Below are positions 1-7,874 of a stretch of DNA of 17,109 bases, piece by piece. The notes below the pieces were generated by a model that searched no databases, had not been told where the DNA came from, and was given only the letters and a program-made list of their open reading frames with translations. Source of the stretch: CAZOJJ01 sp964580105 (lineage in GTDB: Bacteria > Bacteroidota > Rhodothermia > Rhodothermales > Rubricoccaceae); assembly GCA_964580105.1 (NCBI GenBank), contig CAZOJJ010000059.1:1-17109 (forward strand), in the 5' to 3' direction. Every line of letters starts with the position of its first letter. Position 1 is the stretch's first letter. The position numbers were made by a program, and so were the translations under genes.

Positions 1-815
1 AGCACGTCGCGGCCGCCCTGGTTGCGGAAGTACTCGGCGATGGTGAGGCCGGAGAGGGCCACGCGGGCGCGGGCGCCCGGCGGCTCGTTCATCTGCCCGA
101 AGACGAACGTGGCCTGGCTCTCCTTGAGCGCGTCCATGTCCACCTTCGAGAGGTCCCAGCCGCCCTCCTCCATCGAGTGCATGAAGGCCTCGCCGTAGCG
201 GATGATGCCGGACTCGAGCATCTCGCGCATGAGGTCGTTGCCCTCGCGCGTGCGCTCGCCGACGCCGGCGAACACCGACATCCCCTCGTGCGCCTTGGCG
301 ATGTTGTTGATGAGCTCCTGGATGAGCACCGTCTTGCCGACGCCGGCCCCGCCGAAGAGGCCGATCTTCCCGCCTCGGGCGTAGGGCTGGATCAGGTCGA
401 TCACCTTGATGCCCGTCTCGAACATCTCGACGCTCGTGGCGAGGTCCTCGTAGGGCGGCGGCGCCTGGTGGATGGCCCGGCGCTCGGAGACCTGCGGCTG
501 CGGGAGCCCGTCGATGGCCTGGCCGACGACGTTGAACAGCCGGCCGCGGATCGCCTCGCCGACCGGCATCGCGATGGGCCGGCCGGTGTTCACGACGGCC
601 GTGCCGCGCGTGAGGCCGTCGGTCGAGTCCATGGCCACGGTGCGGACGCGGTTCTCGCCGAGGTGCTGCTGCACTTCGAGGACGAGCGTGCCGGCGTCGC
701 CGCGGTCGATCTCGAGGGCGTCGTAGATCTCGGGGACGCCGCCGGCCGGGAACTCGGCGTCCACGACGGGGCCGATCACCTGGAGGACTTCGCCGGAAGG
801 ACGGGTGGCTTCCAT
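1..815 (-). CDS. atpD: F1F0 ATP synthase subunit beta, 3' end beyond window
   Basis: Catalytic beta subunit of the F1 sector of the proton (or sodium) ATP synthase, on the cytoplasmic face of the inner membrane. The first 271 residues are visible, about 57% of a usual 465-500 residue chain; the C-terminal part lies left of base 1. It starts at ATG 815 (MEATRPSGEVLQVIGPVVDA), which places the N-terminal beta-barrel domain correctly. Walker A GGAGVGKT lies at residues 155-162, GERTREGND at about 187-195, and FGQMNEPPGARARVALSGL at about 239-256. Before that last motif sits an insertion containing HSMEEGGWDLSKVD, which I know from Bacteroidota beta subunits and which is absent from the E. coli type; it is a useful lineage marker. 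No Shine-Dalgarno sequence is seen upstream. No other atp gene lies in the window; upstream is a non-coding gap and then an unrelated gene, so atpD begins its own transcript here, and atpC probably follows outside the window. Identity is certain. Confidence 0.97.
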   Translation of the reverse strand, partial: MEATRPSGEVLQVIGPVVDAEFPAGGVPEIYDALEIDRGDAGTLVLEVQQHLGENRVRTVAMDSTDGLTRGTAVVNTGRPIAMPVGEAIRGRLFNVVGQAIDGLPQPQVSERRAIHQAPPPYEDLATSVEMFETGIKVIDLIQPYARGGKIGLFGGAGVGKTVLIQELINNIAKAHEGMSVFAGVGERTREGNDLMREMLESGIIRYGEAFMHSMEEGGWDLSKVDMDALKESQATFVFGQMNEPPGARARVALSGLTIAEYFRNQGGRDV

Positions 816-889
816 GTCGGGAGGGCTTGGGGCGGGTGCGTTGGGAGGGTGTCGGACGGGCGCGCGACGGGGGGTGCCGAAGCGGGCCG

Positions 890-897
890 CCAAGATA
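890..897 (-). promoter_or_regulatory. Candidate -7 box for atpD
   Basis: TATCTTGG on the minus strand, 75 bases before the atpD start, resembles the Bacteroidota sigma-A -7 element TAnnTTTG. A matching -33 TTG at the usual distance is not obvious; the nearest candidate is a TTCAC 22 bases upstream. The support is position, strand and similarity to other boxes in this window. Confidence 0.3.
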
Positions 898-995
898 GCC
901 GGGGCCGCGCGGAGGCCGCGTGAACCGCCTTCGGGGCGGCGTCGAAGTTTCGGGGAATTGGCCGGAAACGGCCCGTCCGCGTCCTCAACCCCAAC

Positions 996-1040
996 CTGTC
1001 ATCCTGAGCAAGGCGAACGGATTCGAAGGGTCTAGCCTCG
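996..1040. repeat. Dispersed intergenic repeat-like element
   Basis: The stretch beginning TGTCATCCTGAGC and continuing through GGCGAA, GGATTCGAAGGGTCTAG resembles a short intergenic repeat often met in Bacteroidota and other genomes, with the general form GTCATCCTGAGCGAAGCGAAGGATCT. Only one copy lies in this window, so the repeat nature comes from memory of other genomes and not from the sequence here. It lies in the 288-base gap between atpD and the downstream end of the T9SS-type gene, where no coding sequence is evident. Confidence 0.4.
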
Positions 1041-1103
1041 GAACGACGGAGGGACCGCTTGGCCGCCGTCGGCTTCGTCACGATGAGAGCGCTCCTCTGG
1101 CTC

Positions 1104-2902
1104 TTACCTCAGCCGCGTCATCGTCTGCGCTGCTCGGAACGTCTCTCCCACGACGCGCAGGACGTAGACACCGGGCGCGAGCGTGCCTGCTTCGACGCCG
1201 AGGCGGAGGGGGCCGGCGACGGCCTGCCCGTCGTGGAGTACGGCCACGTGCCGCCCGAGCACGTCGTAGACCTCGACCCGCACCCGCTGCACCGACGGCA
1301 CTGCGACTGTAACCTCGGTCCGGCCACGCGCCGGGTTCGGGGCGACGGCGAGGCGCAGGGTCTCAGCCTCGGGCACGCCCGCCTCAGTGCGGACGGGGAA
1401 ACCGCCGCCGTCGGTGTAGCTCGCCACGAAGATGTCCGACCAGACTAATGGATTCGAGCCGGCCGCTTCGAGGAAGTGCTCCCCTGGACCGGGATCGAAG
1501 TCCACCGTGCCGTAGAGCTCGCCGCTCATACCCCATCGGCTACCCGGCAGTGAAGCCAGCGCCCTCGGCTCGGCGTATCCGTCGGGGCTGCCGAGCACGA
1601 GCGCCCAGCGGTATGTGCCGTCCCCCGCATAGCTCGCCAAGAAGGCATCACTAGTCCCGGAGAAGACGGCCTCCCCGGGGCCGGGGTCGAAGTCCACCGT
1701 CCCGTCGATCCTGCCACTCGCTGCGATGTGGCCCGCCGCGTCCAGGGCGAGCGACCGGGCTTCAGAGCCCCCCGCCGCGTCGAAGGGGAACGCCCAGCGG
1801 AAGTGGCCGTCGGCGTCGTAGCTGGCGAGGAACCCGTTCCCCCACGAGACCGACGGCGTGAGCACGTGGCTCGAGCTCGGATCGGGGTCGAAGTCCGTCG
1901 GCCCACCGAAGTCCCCCGTCACGTACGCGTTGCCCTCGGCGTCGAGTGCTACGTCCCACCCCTCGGTGTCCTCGCTCGGGGAGCCGAGGTTGAACGCCCA
2001 CCGGAACTCGCCCTCGTCGTCGTAGCTCGCCACGAAGGCATCGAAGCGGCCGGCCCCGCCGATGGGCGTGAGCACGTGCTCCGCGCCCGGGTCGGGGTCG
2101 AAGTCGGCCGGCCACACGAAGTTGCCAACCATCACGGCCCCTCCATCTGCGCTCGCGGCCACGGCCAGGGCCTCTCCGATGTCGACGGGGCTCTCGCCGC
2201 CCTCGACGTCGAGGGCCCAGCGGTAGGAGCCGTCCGGGCCGTACTTGGCCAGGAAGATCGTCGAGCCACGGGGCACCGAGAGGAGCGCCTCGCCCGGGCC
2301 GGGGTCGAAGTCGGCCGTGCCCCGGAAGGAGCCCGCCACGAGGGCCTCGTCCTGCGGGGTGACGGCCACCCCGTTTGCCATGTGATGCCGGGGACGAAGT
2401 CGTCCTTGACGCAGCCGCCGAGGGGGAAGGCCCAGCGGAGGTCTGCGCCGCCGGGGGCGCCGTTGTCGGCGTAGCGGGCCAGGAAGGCGGAGCCTTCGTT
2501 GCAGGCCGTGGCGAGCAGCACCTCCTCGTCGGGGTCGGGGTCGAAGTCCGTTGTCAGACTGAATTGCCCCGCGACCACGAGGTCGCTGGGCGGAGCGTGG
2601 GCGATATCGAGGCCGGATGAGCCCTCCCCTTCCCGGGGGAGTTGGAAGGCCCAGCGGTATGCACCCCCGGCGTCGTAGCTGGCGACGAAGGCGTCACCGA
2701 AGGTGTCCGTCGAGAGGATCGCCTCACCCGGCCCCGGGTCGAAGTCTGCCGCGAACGAGAATTTGCCCGTCACGAAGGTGTTGCCCGCAGCGTCGGCGAT
2801 CACGCCACGTCCCCAATCGTTGGCGCCGTCCCCGATGCGGAAAGCGTACTGCGCTTGAGCCGCCGGCACAGCGAGGACGAAGAGGGCAATAAGCGTGCGC
2901 AT
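1104..2902 (-). pseudogene. Secreted DFDPGPGE-repeat beta-propeller-like protein with T9SS sorting tail, frameshifted
   Basis: Read as one gene from ATG 2902 to TAA 1104, it would give about 599 residues if one base were restored. The N-terminus MRTLIALFVLAVPAAQA is a signal peptide. Seven degenerate repeats follow, each with the core (A/T/V)DFDP(G/D)P, then (F/L)(V/L)ASY(D)..G.(Y/F)RWAF and a G-x-F strand; seven such units suggest a seven-bladed propeller, similar to SBBP-type repeats. The last ~80 residues (VAPNPARGRTEVTVAV, YDVLGRHVAVL, APGVYVLRV) are a type IX secretion C-terminal sorting domain, so export and surface attachment or release are expected. The 5' frame is coherent up to KDDFVPG (about base 2390), and the 3' frame continues from MANGVAV (2381). 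The two frames join if one C is added to the CCCC run (plus strand GGGG 2390-2393), giving 1800 nt, exactly 600 codons. The cause may be true inactivation, phase variation or a sequencing error. Function is unknown; extracellular adhesion or structure is possible. Confidence 0.85.
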
Positions 2903-3258
2903 GATGGAAAAGACCTGAGGATGACCAGAAAACACGAAGTGACTGAACCCCGTCTCCCACCGCTTATCGAACGCTGCGAGGTCGAGAACGGGCGACGGCT
3001 CCACAGAGTCTCGCATCATCGTCAGCCGCCCGTTCACGTCCGGAACATCCTGGTCTCCCTGCTTGGCGATGGGGGCCCGACCAGGAAAGCTAGCCGCTCC
3101 CCCTCCGTCGCCCGTAGGGCGGAGACAAAAGCAGCGCTACCGTTGAGAGTAAAGGGCATCGAGAAGAACAACGTGGAACCGAATGATACGGCTCCGCCCG
3201 CAGCTTATCGAAATGCCCTTTTGCGCGAGACGCCCTTAGACAGAGCGAGTCGGGCTTG
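2903..3258. other. 356-base non-coding gap between the T9SS-type gene and the hmu operon
   Basis: No credible coding sequence or RNA gene is seen. An upstream extension of the signal-peptide gene to base 3037 is open but would bury the signal peptide. The gap holds a 9-bp perfect inverted repeat, AAAGGGCAT at 3151-3159 and ATGCCCTTT at 3213-3221, separated by 53 bases, of unknown role. It also holds a candidate promoter box at 3085-3092. It should contain the end of the hmu transcript, but no T-tailed hairpin was recognised. Confidence 0.5.
3085..3092 (-). promoter_or_regulatory. Candidate -7 box for the T9SS-type repeat protein
   Basis: TAGCTTTC on the minus strand matches TAnnTTT of the Bacteroidota -7 consensus and shares the TAGCTT core with boxes upstream of three other genes here. 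It lies about 180 bases before the ATG, so the leader would be long. No clear -33 TTG is seen. Confidence 0.28.
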
Positions 3259-4317
3259 CTACAGCGTCGCCACCAGCGCGCGCCAGTCCTCGCGCTCCGG
3301 GATGCCCGGCTTCCGCTCGCCGAAGAACTGCACGATGAAGGCGCCCTCGGCGTCGAACACCTCCAGCGCCGTCACGGGGCCGTCCACCGTCGGCTTGACG
3401 ACGATGAACGCCTCGGCCACGTGCTCCTCGTTGAGGTGGAGGTTGAAGCCGGGGTCGAGCACGTTGTACCACGGCCCGGTCTCGACGAGCCGGTGCACCG
3501 GCCCGGTGTGGATCTGCACGCAGCCCCGGCTGCCGACGAACACCATGATGGGCAGGCCCGCCTCGGCGGACGCCTGGAGCACCCGCCGGTGCGCGTCGCG
3601 GGCGACGGGCCGGGCGAGGTCAGCCGCGCCGTGCGCCACCGCGAGGCGGAGCGCCTGGCGGCGGCCGACGCCGTGCTTGCGCAGGAGCGGGAAGAAGTCG
3701 TGCGTGTCCTCCAAGGCGCGCCAGGCGGCGAGGAAGGCCTCGGCGTCGATCTCGGCGTCGGGCTTCTCCACGACCGGCGGGATGGCCTCGACGGGCTGGG
3801 CGTCCGACTGGTCCTCGGCGGCGTAGCGCGCGGCGAGGGCGCGCATGGCCTCGGTGTCCGTCTCCTTGACGGCGTAAACCTTGTGGACGGCCGTGCCGTC
3901 GCGGTCGAAGAACTGGAACGAGAGGCGGCCGCCCTCCTCGACGAAGAAGCCGAGGTGCCAGTTGAAGAAGAACAGCCGGAGGTCGATGGGATCGTCGAGG
4001 AAGACGCCCATGCGGCTCTCGGCCGTGAAGTCGGGCGCGTCGTAGACGCCGGTCTTCTCGTGGACGCAGGCGTGGTTGCGCGTGAGCGCCATCAGCGGTC
4101 CGAGGCCTTCGAGCTCCAGCAGGAGCGCCTGGAACGGCGGACGGAGGCGGGTCACGCCGGGCTCCGCCCCCCCACAGCGCGTGGCGAGCAGTTCGGCCTC
4201 CGACACGCCGATGCCGTCGGCGACGTTGCGGGCGCGGGCGCGCGGGGTCTCGGCGCGGAAGGCGGCGGCGGCCTCGCGGATTTCGGCGGGGGTGCGCGGG
4301 GCGGTCAGGGTTTCCAT
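3259..4317 (-). CDS. hmuS: HemS/ChuS-type heme-handling (hemin-degrading) protein
   Basis: Cytoplasmic protein of 352 residues, the usual length for the HemS/ChuS/HmuS family, which binds heme brought in by HmuUV and degrades it or passes it on. The two family halves are visible: residues ~10-165 (ALTRNHACVHEKTGVY, FFFNWHLGFFVEEGG, SFQFFDRDGTAVHKVY) and ~190-350 (IMVFVGSRGCVQIHTGPVH, WYNVLDPGFNLHLNEEHVAEAFIVVKPT, VTALEVFDAEGAFIVQFFGER). His206, in LEDTHDFFPLLRKHG, sits where the axial heme ligand of HemS/ChuS lies (about His193-196 in those proteins). The ATG shares its A with the TGA stop of hmuV (TGATG), implying translational coupling; it is the last gene of the operon. Whether it truly opens the heme ring or only stores and transfers heme cannot be read from sequence. 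It is not the CobN-like protein that carries the name HmuS in Porphyromonas. Confidence 0.93.
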   Translation of the reverse strand: METLTAPRTPAEIREAAAAFRAETPRARARNVADGIGVSEAELLATRCGGAEPGVTRLRPPFQALLLELEGLGPLMALTRNHACVHEKTGVYDAPDFTAESRMGVFLDDPIDLRLFFFNWHLGFFVEEGGRLSFQFFDRDGTAVHKVYAVKETDTEAMRALAARYAAEDQSDAQPVEAIPPVVEKPDAEIDAEAFLAAWRALEDTHDFFPLLRKHGVGRRQALRLAVAHGAADLARPVARDAHRRVLQASAEAGLPIMVFVGSRGCVQIHTGPVHRLVETGPWYNVLDPGFNLHLNEEHVAEAFIVVKPTVDGPVTALEVFDAEGAFIVQFFGERKPGIPEREDWRALVATL

Positions 4318-5174
4318 CAGACGGATTCGGGTGGGAGGGCTAGAACGGGCAGCGCGTCGAACTCGGCGGGTGCGCCCCCCGCCTTCGCGGGGGCAGGCTC
4401 CGCGGGCATCGAGACGACGAGCGGGCAGGCAAGGCAGGGGTGCGGCAGCACGACGACGGGCACGTCGAACGCGGCGCGGACGAGCGCGGGGTCGAGGACG
4501 TCGGCGGGCGGCCCCTCGGCGAGGAGGCGGCCGTCGCGGAGGACGGCCAGGCGGTCGGCGTACTGCGCGGCGAGGTTGAGGTCGTGGAGGACGACGAGGA
4601 CGCCCCCGCCCGCCTCGGCGTGCGCCCGCGCGAGGCGGAGCACGGCGTGCTGGTGCGCGAGGTCGAGGCTGGCCGTCGGCTCGTCAAGGAGGAGGTAGCG
4701 CGCCTCGGTTGCCGAGCCGTCGAGCTGGGCGAGGGCGCGGGCGAGGTGGACGCGCTGCTGCTCGCCGCCCGAGAGCGTCGGGTACCGCCGCTCTGCCAGA
4801 TGAGCGACGCCGGCGGCTTCGAGGGCGCGCCGGGCAGCGGCCTCGTCCTCGGCCGCGCGAGCGGCGTGGGGCATCCGGCCCAGCATCGCCACCTCGAAGG
4901 CGGTGAAACCGAAGGCGAGCGCGCTGTGCTGGGGCAGCACGGCCCGGCGAAGCGCGAGGTCATCGGGCGCCCACGCTGCCAGCGGCCGGCCGTCGAGCAC
5001 CGCCGCCCCTTCCGTCGGCACCTGCTCGCCCGCCATCACCTTCAGTAGCGTGCTCTTGCCCGCGCCGTTCGGCCCCACGACGGCCACCACCTCGCCCGGC
5101 CGCACGCCGAGCGCGACGCCGCGCAGGAGCCGGGCGCCGCCGATGGTGACGTGGACGGTGTCGAGGTCGAGCAT
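4317..5174 (-). CDS. hmuV: Heme ABC transporter ATP-binding protein HmuV
   Basis: ATPase of the inner-membrane heme importer, working with HmuU. I prefer the ATG at 5174 (MLDLDTVHVTIGGARLLRGV), giving 285 residues, because family members begin just before this first strand. ATG 5183 and 5198 are in-frame alternatives adding 3 and 8 residues. From ATG 5174, Walker A GPNGAGKST is at 34-42, the Q-loop in VLPQH at about 79-83, the signature LSGGEQQRV at 134-142, Walker B YLLLDEPT at 160-167 and the H-loop His at about 197. All catalytic motifs are intact. The C-terminus is about 30 residues longer than common HmuV proteins and holds a CLAC pair (HPCLACPLV, Cys247 and Cys250), then an Ala/Pro-rich tail; the meaning of the Cys pair is unknown. 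It lies 63 bases after hmuU and its stop overlaps the hmuS start by one base. Confidence 0.95.
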   Translation of the reverse strand: MLDLDTVHVTIGGARLLRGVALGVRPGEVVAVVGPNGAGKSTLLKVMAGEQVPTEGAAVLDGRPLAAWAPDDLALRRAVLPQHSALAFGFTAFEVAMLGRMPHAARAAEDEAAARRALEAAGVAHLAERRYPTLSGGEQQRVHLARALAQLDGSATEARYLLLDEPTASLDLAHQHAVLRLARAHAEAGGGVLVVLHDLNLAAQYADRLAVLRDGRLLAEGPPADVLDPALVRAAFDVPVVVLPHPCLACPLVVSMPAEPAPAKAGGAPAEFDALPVLALPPESV

Positions 5175-5237
5175 GGAGCGCATCCGAGGCCGCCGCACGT
5201 GGGCGCGGTCTGCGGCCTTATCGGGGAGAGCGTGCGG

Positions 5238-6347
5238 TCAGAACGGGCGCTCGCGCAGGAGCAGCCAGAGGAAGAACGGCGCGCCCACGAGGGCGGTGAG
5301 GATGCCGATGGGCAGTTCGGCCGGGGCGACGAGGGTACGCGCGGCGAGGTCGGCCAGCAGGAGCAGCGTCGCGCCGAGGAGCGCCGAGGCGGGCAGGAGA
5401 CGGCGGTGGTCCGGCCCGAGCGCGAGCCGCCCGAGGTGCGGCACCACGAGCCCAACGAACCCGATCACGCCGCTCACGGCCACGGCCGCGCCCACGCCCA
5501 GCGCAGCCACGCCCACGGCCACCCGCTTCTCCCGCTCGACGCGAACCCCGAGGTGGAACGCCTCGGCCTCGCCCAGCAGCAGGGCGTTGAGCGGCCGGGC
5601 AAGCCGGGGCGCGGCGACGAGCGCGAGGAGCAGCAACGGAGCGGCACCGGCGAGGGCGGTCCAGGTGGCGCCGCCGAGGGATCCGAGCGACCAGAACGTG
5701 ATGGTGCGAAGCTGGGCGTCGTCGGCCACGAACAGCAGCAGGCCGGTGCCCGCGCCCGCGAGGGCGGCCAGCGCCACGCCCGCCAGCAGCAGCGTAGCGA
5801 CGGCGGTGCGCCCGCCTCGGGTCGCCAGCCGGTAGACCAGCGCCGTCGCGACCAGGCCGCCCGCAAAGGCGGCGACGGGGAGGGCGACGGCGCCCGCGAG
5901 CGGCGAGAGCGCCAGCGACCCGCCCAGCACGATGAAGGCGACGGCCCCGAGCGCGCTCCCGGCCGAGACGCCGACGAGGCCGGGCTCAGCCAGCGGGTTG
6001 CGGAAGAGCCCCTGCATCACCGCCCCGCTCACGCCCAGCGCCGCGCCGACGAGCACGCCCAGCAGCACGCGCGGGAGGCGCACGTACAGCAGCACGAGTT
6101 CCTGCTGCGGCGAGACGCCCTCGGCCGCACCGAGGCCGAGCTTCGCCCCCACGATGGCCAGGGCCTCGCCCGGCGCAATCGCCACGCTGCCGGCGCCGAG
6201 ACTCAGCAGCAACGCGCCGACGAGCAGCGCGGCCAGCCCCGGCAGCGCCCACCGCGCCGACACGGCGCGCGCCGTCCGCACCGCCGATGAGGCGGCAGGG
6301 CGCGGGCGGCGGAGCGACCGTCGAACCGGGGCGGTCGTCGCGTTCAT
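5238..6347 (-). CDS. hmuU: Heme ABC transporter permease HmuU (FecCD family)
   Basis: Inner-membrane permease of 369 residues in the FecCD/BtuC family, expected to dimerise and carry heme from HmuT to the cytoplasm. After an Arg-rich cytoplasmic N-terminus (residues 1-32) come about ten hydrophobic segments. Family motifs seen are LPRVLLGVLVGAALGVSGAVMQGLFRNPLAEPGLVG (about 91-126, the first signature) and GVIGFVGLVVPHLGR near residue 300, the cytoplasmic coupling region that contacts HmuV. The start ATG at 6347 overlaps the hmuT stop by four bases (ATGA), which supports both the start and translational coupling. Substrate specificity for heme rather than cobalamin or siderophore is inferred from the neighbouring HmuY, HmuT and HmuS genes, since the permease family alone does not separate them. 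Confidence 0.94.
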   Translation of the reverse strand: MNATTAPVRRSLRRPRPAASSAVRTARAVSARWALPGLAALLVGALLLSLGAGSVAIAPGEALAIVGAKLGLGAAEGVSPQQELVLLYVRLPRVLLGVLVGAALGVSGAVMQGLFRNPLAEPGLVGVSAGSALGAVAFIVLGGSLALSPLAGAVALPVAAFAGGLVATALVYRLATRGGRTAVATLLLAGVALAALAGAGTGLLLFVADDAQLRTITFWSLGSLGGATWTALAGAAPLLLLALVAAPRLARPLNALLLGEAEAFHLGVRVEREKRVAVGVAALGVGAAVAVSGVIGFVGLVVPHLGRLALGPDHRRLLPASALLGATLLLLADLAARTLVAPAELPIGILTALVGAPFFLWLLLRERPF

Positions 6348-7219
6348 CGCGTGGCGTGAAGCGTCCGGGCGAAGTCGAGGACGTGCTCGCCCAGGCTCGG
6401 CCCGAAGTTGACGGCGTGGTCCGGAACGACGACGATGCGGCCGTCACGGACGGCGGGCGTCGCGGCGAGGGCGGGCTGATTCGCCAGCGCCGAGGGACCG
6501 CCCATCGCCCCGGCCGTGCGGGCCTGCATGAAGATGACGTCCGGCGCGGCCTCGACCATCGCCTCGGGCGTCATCGGCTTGTAGCCCTCGACGGCGCCGA
6601 AGGCGTTCTCGCCGCCCGCGAGGCGGATGAACGTGTCGGCCTGGGTGCCGGTACCGGCGAGGCTGACCACGCCCGGCCCCTGCCCGAGGACGAAGAGGAC
6701 GCGCGGGCGCGCCCCGTCGTCGTCCACGAGCGCCTCGGCCTCGGCGAGGCGGGCCTGGAGGTCCGCCACGAGCACCTCGCCCACCTCGGACCGGCCCAGC
6801 GCCCCAGCCACGGCGCGGATCTGCGCGACGGCATCGTCGGCCGTCGTCCCGCCCGGCAGGCGCACGACCTCGACCCCGGCTGCCTCGATCTGGTTCAGGA
6901 CGGCCCCGGGCCCGGCGTTCGGATCGGCCAGAATGAGCGTGGGGTGGGTCGAGAGAACGCCCTCGGCGCCGATCTGGCGGAAGTAGCCGACACTCGGTTT
7001 GGTCATGAGCGCCTCCGGGTAGACGCCGGAGTCATCGCGGGCCACGAGGAGGCTGTCGGCCCCGAGCGCGTAGACGGTCTCGGCGACGGCCCCGCCGAGG
7101 GCGACCACACGCGGCGTCGCCTGCCCCTCACGCGGAGGAGCAGGCGACTCGGTGCAGGCGGCCAGCGCCAGCGCCGCGACGGCGAGGAGGGCGAACCGGT
7201 GGGGAGAGAGGGTCGCCAT
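6344..7219 (-). CDS. hmuT: Periplasmic heme-binding lipoprotein HmuT
   Basis: Substrate-binding protein of the heme importer, 291 residues, with the class III (TroA/BtuF-like) fold. The N-terminus has a lipoprotein signal ending LALAAC, with Cys22 as the lipidation site, so it is probably anchored in the membrane facing the periplasm. The first domain begins RVVALGGAVAETVYALGA (37-54), and the sequence KPSVGYFRQIGAEGVLSTHPTLILAD (74-99) matches the HmuT/ShuT/PhuT pattern, in which the Tyr after Gly (here Tyr79) is the heme ligand. The second domain includes RVLFVLGQGPGVVSLAGTGT and the helix GGENAFGAVEGYKPMTPEAMVEAAPDVI. It follows hmuY by five bases and overlaps hmuU by four. Heme specificity rests on Tyr79 and the neighbours. 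No internal defect is seen. Confidence 0.94.
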   Translation of the reverse strand: MATLSPHRFALLAVAALALAACTESPAPPREGQATPRVVALGGAVAETVYALGADSLLVARDDSGVYPEALMTKPSVGYFRQIGAEGVLSTHPTLILADPNAGPGAVLNQIEAAGVEVVRLPGGTTADDAVAQIRAVAGALGRSEVGEVLVADLQARLAEAEALVDDDGARPRVLFVLGQGPGVVSLAGTGTQADTFIRLAGGENAFGAVEGYKPMTPEAMVEAAPDVIFMQARTAGAMGGPSALANQPALAATPAVRDGRIVVVPDHAVNFGPSLGEHVLDFARTLHATR

Positions 7220-7224
7220 GGCGC

Positions 7225-7854
7225 TTACTCGGTGGTGGTCTCGAAGCTGCGCGAGCCGTCGGGCTGGAAGACGTACTCGAACGTGTAGTAGCGGTCGGCG
7301 TCCTCGAAGGCGTTCGGCTCCTCGGGGGCGCCCCGGTAGTAGCTCAGAATGCGGAGCTTCGCATACCGTCCGTCCGCCGTCTTGACGACGATGACGCGGC
7401 CGGAGATCGGCGTGATGAGGTGCGTCGGCGGGCCGGCGTAGTTGTACCAGCTGTTGCCGGAGCCGCTCGGGAGGGCCGCGTCGTAGCCGGCCTCGGGCGC
7501 CTCGGTGACCTCGTCGAAGGCGCTGATCACGATCTGGATGCCGCCCTGGCTGCCCACAGTCGTGTTCGCGATGAGGTTCGTACCCTGGAAGCCGATGTCC
7601 CAGTTCGTCGAGAGAGAGTCGGAGCGATCCTCCTCGTCGAAGGCGAGGACGATCTCGCCGGTCTCGATGTCGAACAGGGTGTAGCGCCCGCTGCTCGTCG
7701 GCTGCCCCCCGCCTGCCGACGTGCTGGGGTCGGCGGGGAGGTTTTCGACGGTCTCGACCGTCAGGGGCTGCGGGTCGGGATCGATCTCGGCGGTGTCGCA
7801 GGCAGCAAGACCGACGACGGCCATCGCGAGGAACAGGGGAAGGACGAAACGCAT
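7225..7854 (-). CDS. hmuY: HmuY-family heme-binding lipoprotein
   Basis: Lipoprotein of 209 residues, similar in length to Porphyromonas gingivalis HmuY, which sits on the cell surface and delivers heme to the HmuR receptor. The signal ends VVGLAAC with lipidation Cys19, followed by an acidic stretch (DTAEIDPDP) and a flexible linker. Family traits are YTLFDIETGEIV (57-68), WDIGFQGTNLIANT (84-97) and, near the C-terminus, AKLRILSYYRG followed by YYTFEYVFQPDGSRSFETT. The only histidine in the protein is His144 (in GPPTHLITP), so the two-histidine heme ligation of P. gingivalis HmuY cannot be reproduced; another ligand (Met, Tyr) or a different binding mode is needed. It lies 20 bases after hmuR and 5 before hmuT, so it is firmly inside the operon. 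Confidence 0.92.
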   Translation of the reverse strand: MRFVLPLFLAMAVVGLAACDTAEIDPDPQPLTVETVENLPADPSTSAGGGQPTSSGRYTLFDIETGEIVLAFDEEDRSDSLSTNWDIGFQGTNLIANTTVGSQGGIQIVISAFDEVTEAPEAGYDAALPSGSGNSWYNYAGPPTHLITPISGRVIVVKTADGRYAKLRILSYYRGAPEEPNAFEDADRYYTFEYVFQPDGSRSFETTTE

Positions 7855-7874
7855 GGGAGTTGGAGGTGGTGGAG

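Noticed and set aside
2375..2395. Programmed ribosomal frameshift
   Set aside because: No slippery heptamer of the X-XXY-YYZ type and no clear downstream hairpin were seen; a plain indel explains the data.
3100..3258. tRNA or small RNA gene in the gap after hmuS
   Set aside because: No cloverleaf arms or T-loop sequence (GTTCAAATC type) could be found on either strand.
2642..3826. Plus-strand frame of 394 codons across the gap at 2903-3258
   Set aside because: It overlaps two minus-strand genes with clear homology, and the part inside the gap has no motif.
3256..4698. Long plus-strand frame opposite hmuS and the end of hmuV
   Set aside because: It lies opposite two genes with intact family motifs, and its composition is typical of an antisense shadow.
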